A stretch of DNA of 64,000 nucleotides from Panacagrimonas perspica (lineage in GTDB: Bacteria > Pseudomonadota > Gammaproteobacteria > Nevskiales > Nevskiaceae): positions 310,001-374,000 of the forward strand of contig NZ_SOBT01000008.1 in assembly GCF_004364935.1 (NCBI RefSeq). Direction: 5' to 3'. Shown here piece after piece: positions 1 to 7,547 of the stretch (its first letter is position 1; every line of letters starts with the position of its first letter). Position numbers and translations under genes: made by a program. The notes beneath the pieces were generated by a model. It was not told the DNA's origin. It saw nothing but the letters and a program-made list of their open reading frames with translations, and made no database searches.

Positions 1-13
1 ACCCGGGCTACGG
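1..13. repeat. Edge fragment of family-A palindromic repeat
   Basis: The first bases (ACCCGGGCTACGG) match the closing arm of the paired-hairpin repeat found twelve more times in this window. The rest of the element lies outside the window. Confidence 0.7.
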
Positions 14-29
14 GATAGCAGACGGCAGA

Positions 30-617
30 TCACATCCCGCCCAGCCCCAGCCCGAAATTCACCTTGAGCAGGATCAGCGCGCCGAAGACCGCGAATAGCG
101 CGGCGGCGACGAATCGCATCCGGCTCAACGGAAAGCGTTTCGCCAAGGTCTCGCCGAGCAACACCGCGGGCACGTTGGCCACCATCATTCCTAGGGTCGT
201 GCCGGCGGCGACCGCGGCGAGACTCGCGTACTGGGCGCCGAGCGCCACCGTCGCGAGCTGCGTCTTGTCGCCCATCTCGGCGAGGAAGAACAGGATCGTC
301 GTGGTCAGGAACGCGCCGTAGCGCGACGGCCGATGATCTTTCTCGTCGAGCGTGTCCGGGATCAGGGCCCAGGCCGCGAAGGCGAGGAAGGACAGGCCCA
401 GCACCCAGCGCATGATGTCCGGGTCGACATGGCTGGCCACCCAGCCGCCGACGGACGCCGCGACCAGGTGGTTGGCGATGGTGGCGACGAAGATGCCCGC
501 GATGACGGCCGCGTGCTGGCCGCGAAAGCGCGCGGCCATGACAAACGACAGCAGCTGCGTCTTGTCGCCCATCTCGGCGAGCGCAACCATGCCCAGCGAG
601 GCGAGAAAAGCTTCCAT
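30..617 (-). CDS. TMEM165/GDT1-family (UPF0016) manganese exporter
   Basis: This 195-residue inner-membrane protein belongs to the GDT1/TMEM165 family, whose bacterial members (MneA type) export Mn2+. It has the family hallmark: two copies of the E-x-G-D-K-T motif (residues 15-20 and 114-119), each inside a hydrophobic helix, in the usual two-times-three-helix layout. Length is normal. It is the only gene after a yybP-ykoY aptamer on the same strand, which senses Mn2+ in characterised cases and independently supports a manganese-efflux role. Export from the cytoplasm is inferred from the family; calcium or general cation transport is a less likely alternative. Confidence 0.93.
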   Translation of the reverse strand: MEAFLASLGMVALAEMGDKTQLLSFVMAARFRGQHAAVIAGIFVATIANHLVAASVGGWVASHVDPDIMRWVLGLSFLAFAAWALIPDTLDEKDHRPSRYGAFLTTTILFFLAEMGDKTQLATVALGAQYASLAAVAAGTTLGMMVANVPAVLLGETLAKRFPLSRMRFVAAALFAVFGALILLKVNFGLGLGGM

Positions 618-632
618 TGGTGTATTTCCATT

Positions 633-675
633 GGCTGGCGATGGAGCGCAATGACCCCGTTCTCCATCGCCAGCC
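633..675 (-). promoter_or_regulatory. Expression-platform hairpin between Mn aptamer and exporter
   Basis: A perfect 14-bp inverted repeat (GGCTGGCGATGGAG and its complement, 15-nt loop) sits between the aptamer and the start codon at 617, ending about 15 nt before the ATG. No T-run follows it, so it may act by blocking ribosome access or by alternative pairing rather than as an intrinsic terminator. That mechanism is inference. Confidence 0.6.
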
Positions 676-691
676 GGCTGTGGACAACGAG

Positions 692-793
692 GTCAAAGGT
701 CTCGCCCTGCGGGTGCTGCCGACGCCATGGCCATGCGACCAAGTGTGTTGACGTCGGCTCTTTCCTTGCGGAAAGCAGCTACTCCCCAATGAC
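692..793 (-). promoter_or_regulatory. yybP-ykoY manganese riboswitch aptamer
   Basis: Read on the minus strand, the leader has the signature blocks of the yybP-ykoY class: GGGGAGTAGC near the 5' end and GCGAGACCTTTGACC near the 3' end, with the pairing strands between them. Flanking GTCATTGG/CCTTTGAC can form P1 with two mismatches. Characterised members bind Mn2+ and switch on exporters, which fits the GDT1-family gene downstream. Confidence 0.9.
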
Positions 794-845
794 GCGGCCA
801 CTATAGCGGGGCACGCGATCCTTGAACAACACGCACCGGGCCCGC

Positions 846-1628
846 TCAGCGCGGCGTTGCCGGTGCGTCGAGCGTGGCGAGCAGTTCCGCGGCTTCCTCG
901 TGCCCCTGGGCGGCGGCCAGTTTCAGGTAGTGCGTGGCCCGTGCCGGATTGCGCGCGACGAGTTCGTCGTTCACGAACGAGAGGCCGCCGTCGAGATACA
1001 GCTGGCCGAGCAGGGCCTGGGCCTCGGCGTAGCCGCCGTCGGCCGATCGATGCAGCAAGGCAAGGCCGGTGACGTCGCTCTGTTCGACGCCGCGTCCGTC
1101 GATGTACATGCCGGCCAGGTGCACCTGCGCGCTGCCGACGCCGCGTTCGGCCGCGGCGCGGAACAGACGCGCGGCTTCGCGATCGTCCTGTGGCAACTCC
1201 TCGCCTTCGAGATAGAACTCGGCGAGCAGGGCCTGCGCGGCGGGATACGCTTGGTCGGAAGCCTTGCGCAGGAACGTCAAAGCCCGCGCGGAATCTTCGG
1301 CGGCTGCGTAGGCGCGGCTCAACTGGTACTGCACCCGCGGCGACGTGGGGGCCTTGGCGAGTTCCTTCGTGCAGGCCGCGATGGCCTTGGCCGGGTCGAC
1401 GAAGTCATGCCCGGCGCCTGCGCCTGGTCCCAGCGGATCGAGCGGATCGCCGGCCATGCGATCGCAGTCGTTGGAGAGGCGAGGAGCGGATGCGCCCGAT
1501 GGCGCGGGCACGATGGCGACGCCGTGGCCGATCGCAGCCTGCATCGGCAGGGCCAATGCCAAGGCAGCGGCGTATCGCCGAAGGCGCGTGGCAGGGGTTT
1601 GAAAAACGGGCAGCGGACTCATGGACAC
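846..1628 (-). CDS. Secreted Sel1-repeat (SLR/TPR-like) protein
   Basis: The product has 260 residues with a likely signal peptide (hydrophobic stretch about residues 17-35, after RLRR). The body contains at least three Sel1-like repeats of about 36 residues with the A-x-x-L/A-G-x-x-Y/L pattern, for example QVHLAGMYIDGRGV and EAQALLGQLYLDGG. Sel1 repeats are protein-protein interaction scaffolds and no catalytic motif is visible. It is a single gene facing a 534-bp repeat-filled gap. Its binding partner cannot be told from the sequence. Confidence 0.8.
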   Translation of the reverse strand: MSMSPLPVFQTPATRLRRYAAALALALPMQAAIGHGVAIVPAPSGASAPRLSNDCDRMAGDPLDPLGPGAGAGHDFVDPAKAIAACTKELAKAPTSPRVQYQLSRAYAAAEDSARALTFLRKASDQAYPAAQALLAEFYLEGEELPQDDREAARLFRAAAERGVGSAQVHLAGMYIDGRGVEQSDVTGLALLHRSADGGYAEAQALLGQLYLDGGLSFVNDELVARNPARATHYLKLAAAQGHEEAAELLATLDAPATPR

Positions 1629-1690
1629 GCGACGTGGGAATCGGCCGCCCGGATTCTATTGATCTTTCCCGGACGAACGACGATCGGTAG

Positions 1691-1917
1691 CTCCCTCTCC
1701 CTTTGGGAGAGGCGTTTCGGGTTCAGGAGTGACATTGAGTCACTCCTGAACCCGAAACGGGGTGAGGGCGCGCGGAGCGCGGCAGAGGCGCTCTGATGGC
1801 GCTGCTCGACCGCGCTCCGCGCGGCCTCACCCCGGTTGGGTTTACGTGGGAGTGCCATTGAGGCACTCCGCGCTGGGACCCAACCGCTCCGCGCCGACCT
1901 CTCCCGGAGGGAGAGGT
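1691..1917. repeat. Family-C two-lobed palindromic repeat (227 bp)
   Basis: The element begins with CTCTCCCTTTGGGAGAG and ends with CTCTCCCGGAGGGAGAG. Inside lie two hairpins with the same ATTGA loop: a perfect 21-bp stem (1713-1733 with 1739-1759) and an imperfect one around 1842-1892. Inverted GGGGTGAGGGCGCGC-type boxes separate them, so it looks like two inverted copies of one unit. Part of the unit recurs at 10029-10057. The rest of the 1629-2162 gap holds no gene that I can support. Confidence 0.8.
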
Positions 1918-2162
1918 ATCCGTTCGGGATCGCAATTGCTGCGGTCGGCCCTGCACCTTCACCGATACCGCGCCGGTAATCCACGCCTCCGCGCAAGGTA
2001 TTGGACGCGCGCACGGGGCGCGCCTAGTTTTGCGGATCGGTGCCCGGGCAGCCTGCGATTCATCGTGGGCGCCGTCCGCGGTGTCGATCGCGCAGAAGGA
2101 GCCGAAGACGCCGACGCCTTCGAACAACGAGTTCAAACCATTGAACCGAGGAGATCGCAGCG

Positions 2163-3245
2163 ATGCAGAAGAAGAGCACGTTTCTCGCCAATGCCTGGTA
2201 TGCGGCGGCGATGAGCACCGAGGTCGGACCCGAGGCGCTGTTCCATCGCAAGATCCTGGACACGTCGATCCTGATCTACCGCAAGCAGGATGGATCTCCG
2301 GTGGCGATGCACGATCGCTGCCCGCATCGCTTCGCGCCGCTGCACCTGGGCAAGCGTTGCGGCGACGAGGTGGCCTGCCTGTACCACGCGCTGCGATTCA
2401 ACGAGAAGGGCCAGTGCACGCACAGCCCTCATGGTGACGGCCGCATCCCCAACAGCGCGCAGGTGCGCGTGTTCCCGCTGCTGGAGAAGTACGGCTTCCT
2501 GTGGATCTGGATGGGCGATGCGCCGGCCGATGCATCACGCCTGCCCACGTGGAACGAGCTGGACGAAGGGCCGGCCACCGGCGTGGCGCATACCTACATG
2601 CACATGAAGGCCAACTACGAGCTGATCGTCGACAACGTCATGGACTTGTCGCACGTGGATCACGTGCACGGCGAGATCATCTCGACGCGCGGCCAGTTGT
2701 CCCCGTTGACGCCGCAGGTGCGCGAGACCGCCACGTCGATCGCCTCGCGCAACGAGTGGAAGCAGACGCCGCCGATGTTCATCTTCAACCAGTTCCTGCC
2801 CGATCCGCAGGGCGAAGCGCGCATGTTCGTCGAGGTCACGTGGACGCCGCCGGCGAACATCCAGCTGTCGATCGGCGCGTCGCAGGATCCGGCGGGCCAG
2901 CTCAATCTCGAAGAGTGCGTCAGCCAGTTCGACCTGCACACCTGCACGCCGGAGACTTCCTCGACGACGCATTACTTCTTCGCCACGCGCCGCAATCACC
3001 TGGTCGACAGCGCCGAATACAACGAGGGCAAGATCCGCGCGATGCATGCCGCGTTCGAGACCGAGGATGGTCCGATCATCGAGGCGGTGCAGCAGGAAAT
3101 GGACACCGATGATTTCTTCAGCCTGCGTCCGGCGCTGACCACCAATGATCTGGCGCCGGTGAAAGTGCGGCGCTTGTTGAGGAAGCTGATCGAGGCGGAG
3201 CGGGTGGCGGCGGTGCGCGGTCAGCTGGAAGCGGTCGTCGGCTGA
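2163..3245 (+). CDS. Rieske non-heme iron oxygenase, VanA-like
   Basis: This is a 360-residue oxygenase component of the aromatic-ring-hydroxylating/O-demethylase type. The Rieske [2Fe-2S] ligands are C53-x-H55 and C72-x2-H75. The mononuclear iron site is in the DLSHVDHVHG segment (about 161-170), with H164 and H169 the likely ligands as in vanillate O-demethylase VanA. A GAGGAG ribosome-binding site 8 nt upstream supports the start. No reductase gene is next to it, so electrons must come from a reductase encoded elsewhere. Substrate is unknown; O-demethylation or hydroxylation of an aromatic or terpenoid compound are both possible. Confidence 0.85.
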   Translation: MQKKSTFLANAWYAAAMSTEVGPEALFHRKILDTSILIYRKQDGSPVAMHDRCPHRFAPLHLGKRCGDEVACLYHALRFNEKGQCTHSPHGDGRIPNSAQVRVFPLLEKYGFLWIWMGDAPADASRLPTWNELDEGPATGVAHTYMHMKANYELIVDNVMDLSHVDHVHGEIISTRGQLSPLTPQVRETATSIASRNEWKQTPPMFIFNQFLPDPQGEARMFVEVTWTPPANIQLSIGASQDPAGQLNLEECVSQFDLHTCTPETSSTTHYFFATRRNHLVDSAEYNEGKIRAMHAAFETEDGPIIEAVQQEMDTDDFFSLRPALTTNDLAPVKVRRLLRKLIEAERVAAVRGQLEAVVG

Positions 3246-3254
3246 ACGTCGCCC

Positions 3255-3323
3255 GTAGCCCGGGCGAAGCCCGGGGCTTCATTCGCAATTCGAGGAAAAG
3301 CCCGCGGGCGAAGCCCGGGTTAC
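3255..3323. repeat. Family-A paired-hairpin repeat (variant)
   Basis: The outer arms are GTAGCCCGGGCGAAGCCCGGG and its inverted counterpart, here with GTTAC instead of CTAC at the far end. The core differs from the common CGGACGAAGTCCG form. It lies between the convergent Rieske and SnoaL-like genes and supplies the TAA stop of the latter. Confidence 0.85.
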
Positions 3324-3790
3324 AGCCCGAGTTCGCTCAGCCCCGGATGATCCGCAGGCCGAGGGCCACTCGCATCCCAGTGGAACAGGCGCTGATCCTC
3401 GCGGATCGCAAGATCGTTGATGCTGGCGTGACGTTCGGCCATCAGGCCATTGCCGTCGAACGCCCAGTTCTCGTTGCCGTAGGCGCGAAACCACTGGCCC
3501 GTCGCGTCGCGATACTCGTACGCGAAGCGCACCGCGATGCGGTTGCCGGTGAACGCCCACAGTTCCTTGATCAGCCGATAGTCCTGTTCCTGCTTCCACT
3601 TGCGCGTCAGGAACTCGACGATGCGATCGCGCCCCTGGAAGATTTCGCTGCGGTTGCGCCAGCGGCTGTCGGGTGTGTAGGCCAGCGAGACGCGCTCGGC
3701 ATTGCGTCCATTCCAGCCGTCTTCGGCCATGCGGACTTTCTGTGCGGCGGTGTCCGCGTCGAACGGGGGCAGGGGCGGTCGCGAGTCCAT
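3320..3790 (-). CDS. SnoaL/NTF2-like protein (DUF1348 type)
   Basis: The product is 156 residues, with the small alpha+beta-barrel sequence typical of the DUF1348 nuclear-transport-factor-2-like group ([37 protein letters not shown]). The start at 3790 has GGAGA six bases upstream; longer in-frame starts lack this. NTF2-like folds bind small hydrophobic ligands or act as isomerases or hydrolases, and no specific reaction can be assigned. It sits beside oxygenase and dehydrogenase genes but is transcribed away from the Rieske gene. The stop codon falls in the adjacent repeat. Confidence 0.85.
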   Translation of the reverse strand: MDSRPPLPPFDADTAAQKVRMAEDGWNGRNAERVSLAYTPDSRWRNRSEIFQGRDRIVEFLTRKWKQEQDYRLIKELWAFTGNRIAVRFAYEYRDATGQWFRAYGNENWAFDGNGLMAERHASINDLAIREDQRLFHWDASGPRPADHPGLSELGL

Positions 3791-3902
3791 GGCAGATCTC
3801 CGTTGGCAAGCGCGCGTCGGCGCGCTTCGCAGATGAAAGACGACGATGTCGGCCGGAATCGTACGTGACGGCCGGATCACGTGGAGGGAGATGTCCGGCA
3901 CC

Positions 3903-3970
3903 GTAGCCCGGACGAAGTCCGGGGTCGTCGCTCGAATTGAAAGCGCAATCCCGGACTTCGTCCGGGCTAC
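3903..3970. repeat. Family-A paired-hairpin repeat
   Basis: A full element: GTAGCCCGGACGAAGTCC on the left and its inverted copy ending GGGCTAC on the right, with about 25 bp between the hairpins. It lies between two minus-strand genes. Confidence 0.95.
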
Positions 3971-3975
3971 GCTCG

Positions 3976-4869
3976 CTACGTCGAACGCAATTCCATCAAA
4001 TGCACCAACGTCCGCAACGCCCCGTTGACCGGCGTAGCGACGCCGTACGTCTCCCCGAGGCGCACGACATAACCATTCAAATGATCGATCTCCGTCGGCT
4101 TCCCCGCCGCCAGATCCTGCGCCGTCGACGAACGTTGCGTCGCCATCGATCCCGCGATCCGGTTCACGGCGAGATAGGGATCGGAAAGCCCGGCGACGCC
4201 CGCCGCGCGTGCCACGGCCAGGCACTCGCGGATGACGTCGTGCATCACGGCAACGACACCCTCCGACGCCACGAGCTTGCCGTAGGGAATCTGCGGAATC
4301 GCCGACATCGCATTGAACGCGCAGTTGATGATCAGCTTGTCCCACAGGGCCGGCACGACGTCGTCGGACACCTGCGTCGGAATCTTCGCGGCATCGAGCA
4401 CGGCCGCGATCCGCGCCGCGTCGTCGAAGCGGCCGATGACGAGTTCGCCGCGCCCGTGGTGACGCAGGTGACCATCGCCGGGCATGCCGACGGCGAGATA
4501 GACGATTGCGGGAATCACGTTGCGGCAGAGAACCTTCGACAGGCGTTCCGCGTTGTCGACGCCGTTCTGCAGGCTCAGCACGCAGGCCTTGTCGTGCAGG
4601 AACGGCAGCAGCATTTCGCCGGCGCTCTCGGTGTCGCCCGACTTCACGCAGAACAGGACGAGATCCGCATCGCGCGCCGCTTCGGGTGTCGTGCTCGCGC
4701 CGATCGGGATGCGACCGGTGAACGCGGCGGACTCGAACAGCAGGCCTTCGCGACGGATCGCATCGACGTGCCGCGCCCGCGCCACCAGCGTCACCGCGTG
4801 ACCCGCACGCGCCAGCATCGCCCCGTAGTAGCAGCCGACCGCGCCGGCACCCATCACCAGGATGTTCAT
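3976..4869 (-). CDS. 2-dehydropantoate 2-reductase family (PanE/ApbA) oxidoreductase
   Basis: The protein has 297 residues. The N-terminal Rossmann motif [10 protein letters not shown] (residues 8-17) is followed by the family's central signature VKSGDT and the C-terminal helical domain with [15 protein letters not shown], which carries the catalytic lysine. Length matches ketopantoate reductases, which use NADPH in pantothenate synthesis. Many genomes carry extra copies of this family that reduce other 2-oxo acids, and the surrounding catabolic genes make a paralogue role plausible. The family call is firm and the exact substrate is not. Confidence 0.85.
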   Translation of the reverse strand: MNILVMGAGAVGCYYGAMLARAGHAVTLVARARHVDAIRREGLLFESAAFTGRIPIGASTTPEAARDADLVLFCVKSGDTESAGEMLLPFLHDKACVLSLQNGVDNAERLSKVLCRNVIPAIVYLAVGMPGDGHLRHHGRGELVIGRFDDAARIAAVLDAAKIPTQVSDDVVPALWDKLIINCAFNAMSAIPQIPYGKLVASEGVVAVMHDVIRECLAVARAAGVAGLSDPYLAVNRIAGSMATQRSSTAQDLAAGKPTEIDHLNGYVVRLGETYGVATPVNGALRTLVHLMELRST

Positions 4870-5043
4870 GCGGGGATCTTAGCGGCGTGCCGGTGCCGGG
4901 TGCGGGTTCGAGGCCGGAACTCCGGGCCGGGATGAGCGGAGTGGGGATACGCTGCGAAGGAGACGGACGTCGCAGTCGGATCGACGCGGGCTCCTGTGTT
5001 TCGAAGCGCGATTGAGCAGACTGCGGACAGGCCACCACCGCAG

Positions 5044-5697
5044 ATGATCGTCATGCCCGCTTTCTCGTCCGCCCGCCTGATGCCCGCCGTCTTCGGTCTG
5101 TTCCTGGTGTTCGTCGCCGCCGCGGCGATGCATATCGAAGCCCGCGCCGCGGGGCCTCAAGCCGCGGACCGAAAGATCGAGTTCAACGGACGGCCGCTCG
5201 ATGCGGCCGGCCTGAAGATCATCCAGTCGATCGAGCAGCAGGTCGGCCCGGTGCCCGATGGCCGTTACTGGTACGACGGCAGGACCGGCGCCGCCGGCCT
5301 GTGGGGCGGGCCGGTCGCCGCGGTGATCGCGCCGGGTCTTGCGCTGGGCGGTGCGCTGCCCGCACAGGCCTCGGGTGGCGGCGACGGACGCCTCACCGGC
5401 GTCTTCGTCAACGGACGCGAGCTGCATCCCTTCGACGTCAAACGACTGCAGACCGTCGGGGCCGTGGTGCCGGGCCGTTACAACTGGGATAGCGCGGGCA
5501 ACGTCAGCCTCGAGAACGGGCAGCCGCTGTTCAACTTCTTCGCCGCCGTGCGCCAGAGCGGTCGCGGCGATCCGTTCTATACCAAGGACGCCAACAACCA
5601 CTCCAGCGCGTTCGTCTCGAAAGGCTGCACCGCCGTCAGCGGGCGTACACGCGCCAGCGACGAGAGTTCCACGTACGACTACTACGTGGGCTGCTGA
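5044..5697 (+). CDS. Exported hypothetical protein with duplicated NGR...GRY motif
   Basis: I do not recognise a named family. From the ATG at 5044 the product is about 217 residues; earlier (4996) and later (5053) starts are possible and none has a clear ribosome-binding site. A hydrophobic stretch [13 protein letters not shown] near the N terminus looks like a signal peptide or anchor. The mature part has two related segments: FNGRPL...[13 protein letters not shown]...WGGP and [11 protein letters not shown]...[13 protein letters not shown], separated by a Gly/Ala-rich linker. The C terminus contains a CTAVSGR segment and ends in Cys. An extracytoplasmic location is inferred. Confidence 0.7.
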   Translation: MIVMPAFSSARLMPAVFGLFLVFVAAAAMHIEARAAGPQAADRKIEFNGRPLDAAGLKIIQSIEQQVGPVPDGRYWYDGRTGAAGLWGGPVAAVIAPGLALGGALPAQASGGGDGRLTGVFVNGRELHPFDVKRLQTVGAVVPGRYNWDSAGNVSLENGQPLFNFFAAVRQSGRGDPFYTKDANNHSSAFVSKGCTAVSGRTRASDESSTYDYYVGC

Positions 5698-5718
5698 AGC
5701 CCGCAGCCAGCGGGACGA

Positions 5719-6603
5719 TCAGCCGGGAACGCGGCCCGCGCGGCGCAGCGCGCCCTGGGCCAGCACCGACCAGTCCTTGTCGCCGTCGCCATGAGCGAGC
5801 GCATCCAGCAGGCTGTCGCGCACCAGGCTCGCGATCGGCAGCGGAACGGATTCGCTCTCGGCGGCAGCCAGGATCAGCCGCACATCCTTCAGGCCCAGAC
5901 GCGCCTTGAAGCCCGCGGGCTCGTAGCGCTGCTCGGCGATGTTGCTGCCGTAACCCTGGTAGACCGGCCCCGGGAAGATGCTGGAGGACACCAGCTCGAT
6001 CAGCGTCGACGGCGAGACGCCATGCGCGTCCACCAGCGCCGCGGCCTCGCCCATCGTCTCGATCGCCGACACCAGCATGAAGTTCACGGCCAGCTTCATG
6101 ACGTTGGCCTGCGATGCCCGATCGCCGAGCCGCCAGGTCTTCTTGCCGATGACGTCGAGCAGCGGTTGCACGCGATCGAGTGCTGCCGCCGGACCCGCGG
6201 CCAGGATCTGCAGCGCGGCGGCTGCGGCCACATGCGGGCGTCCGACGACGGGAGCCGACAGGTAGGCCACGCCGGTGGCGGCATGCAGTGCGGCGAGCTC
6301 GTCGGCGAGCACGACCGAGATCGTCGCCAGGTTCACGTGCACCAGCGGTTCGCGCAGCGTCGCCAGCAATCCGGATTCGATCAGCACGGCGCGCAGCGAA
6401 GGATCGTCGGCGAACATGCTGAACAGCACGTCGGCGTCCGCGCAGGCGTCCGCAGGGTTCGCTGCGATGCGGGCGCCTTGCGCCGCGAGTGCGTCGCCGG
6501 CGGTAGCCGTGCGATTCCAGGCCGACACCTGATGTCCGGCCTTGAGCAGATTGGCGGCGACGGCCTGGCCCATGGCGCCGAGGCCGAGGAAAGCGAGTTT
6601 CAT
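5719..6603 (-). CDS. NAD(P)-dependent beta-hydroxyacid dehydrogenase
   Basis: This 294-residue enzyme is of the 3-hydroxyisobutyrate dehydrogenase/6-phosphogluconate dehydrogenase-like family. The start has GLGAMGQAVAANLLKAGH, the characteristic dinucleotide-binding signature, and the active-site lysine motif is seen in NVMKLAVNF. A GGAGAA site precedes the ATG. The family oxidises short beta-hydroxy acids such as 3-hydroxyisobutyrate (valine pathway), tartronate semialdehyde or related compounds; some members reduce imines. The nearby acyl-CoA genes fit a role in branched-chain carbon flow, but this is not proven. Confidence 0.85.
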   Translation of the reverse strand: MKLAFLGLGAMGQAVAANLLKAGHQVSAWNRTATAGDALAAQGARIAANPADACADADVLFSMFADDPSLRAVLIESGLLATLREPLVHVNLATISVVLADELAALHAATGVAYLSAPVVGRPHVAAAAALQILAAGPAAALDRVQPLLDVIGKKTWRLGDRASQANVMKLAVNFMLVSAIETMGEAAALVDAHGVSPSTLIELVSSSIFPGPVYQGYGSNIAEQRYEPAGFKARLGLKDVRLILAAAESESVPLPIASLVRDSLLDALAHGDGDKDWSVLAQGALRRAGRVPG

Positions 6604-6633
6604 CGTTGCGTTCTCCGGATGAGGATCTCTACC

Positions 6634-6700
6634 GTAGCCCGGACGAAGTCCGGGATTTCGCTTGAATAAGGGGCGCGATCCCGGACTTCGTCCGGGCTAC
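6634..6700. repeat. Family-A paired-hairpin repeat
   Basis: A full copy with both CCCGGACGAAGTCCGGG hairpins in inverted orientation, between the dehydrogenase and the enoyl-CoA hydratase gene. Confidence 0.95.
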
Positions 6701-6705
6701 GGGTA

Positions 6706-7485
6706 CTAACGGCCCTGGAAGCGCGCCTCGCGACGCTCCATGAACGACATCACGCCTTCCTTGGCGTCCTCGCTGCGCATCAGGCCCGGCATGTCGTCGA
6801 ACAGGTGTCCGATCGCCACGTCCTGTCCTTCGGTGACGGCCATGCGCGTCGACTTGAGCACAGACTGCACGCCCAGCGGCGCCGCCTTGGCGATCTTCAC
6901 CGCGATCTCGCGCGCCACGCGGTACTGCTCTCCGGCAGGAACGACTTCCTGCACCAGGCCCAGCCGGTGCGCCTCGGCGGCGGTCCATGCGTCGCCGGTG
7001 AGCAGGTAGCGCTGCGCGTTGCCCCAGCCCATCTGCTGCGGCAGCCGGATCGTCGCGCCGCCGCAGGGATAGATGCCGCGCTTGACCTCGAGCATCGCGA
7101 ACTTGGTGTCGTCCGCCGCGACGCGCACGTCGGTGGCGAGCATCACCTCCACACCCCAGGTGTAGCAGTAGCCCTGCACGGCCATCACCAGAGGCTTGCG
7201 GCAGCGCGGCGACGTCAGCCCGAACGGATCGATCGCGCCTTCGAATACCGGGAACTTGTCGCCCGACGCGAAGATCGGCGCCCACTTGTCCAGCTCGATG
7301 CCCGAGGAGAAATGCTTGCCCGACGCATGCAGCAGGCCGACGCGCAGCTCCGGATCGCGATCGAGCTGTCCGAGCGCGAGCCCGATGTCGCGGTACATCT
7401 CCGGCGAAAGGGCGTTGAGCTTCTCCGCGCGATCGACATGGATGTCGAGGATGTGGTCGGCGATGGTGATCTTGATGTGCGACAT
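6706..7485 (-). CDS. Enoyl-CoA hydratase/isomerase (crotonase) family protein
   Basis: A 259-residue crotonase-fold protein. The oxyanion-hole segments are HFSSGIELDK and GYCYTWGVEVMLATD, and the second catalytic region is FAMLEVKRGIYPCGGAT; glutamates are present at both usual positions (GVEV and MLEV). It would hydrate or isomerise an unsaturated acyl-CoA. It lies 62 bp downstream of an acyl-CoA dehydrogenase on the same strand, the standard pairing for consecutive beta-oxidation steps. The exact reaction (hydratase, isomerase or hydrolase) cannot be decided. Confidence 0.88.
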   Translation of the reverse strand: MSHIKITIADHILDIHVDRAEKLNALSPEMYRDIGLALGQLDRDPELRVGLLHASGKHFSSGIELDKWAPIFASGDKFPVFEGAIDPFGLTSPRCRKPLVMAVQGYCYTWGVEVMLATDVRVAADDTKFAMLEVKRGIYPCGGATIRLPQQMGWGNAQRYLLTGDAWTAAEAHRLGLVQEVVPAGEQYRVAREIAVKIAKAAPLGVQSVLKSTRMAVTEGQDVAIGHLFDDMPGLMRSEDAKEGVMSFMERREARFQGR

Positions 7486-7547
7486 GACAGGACTCGAAAG
7501 AGGTGATGGTCGAAGTAGAGCAGATGAAAGCGCCTCCCGGGCTACGT

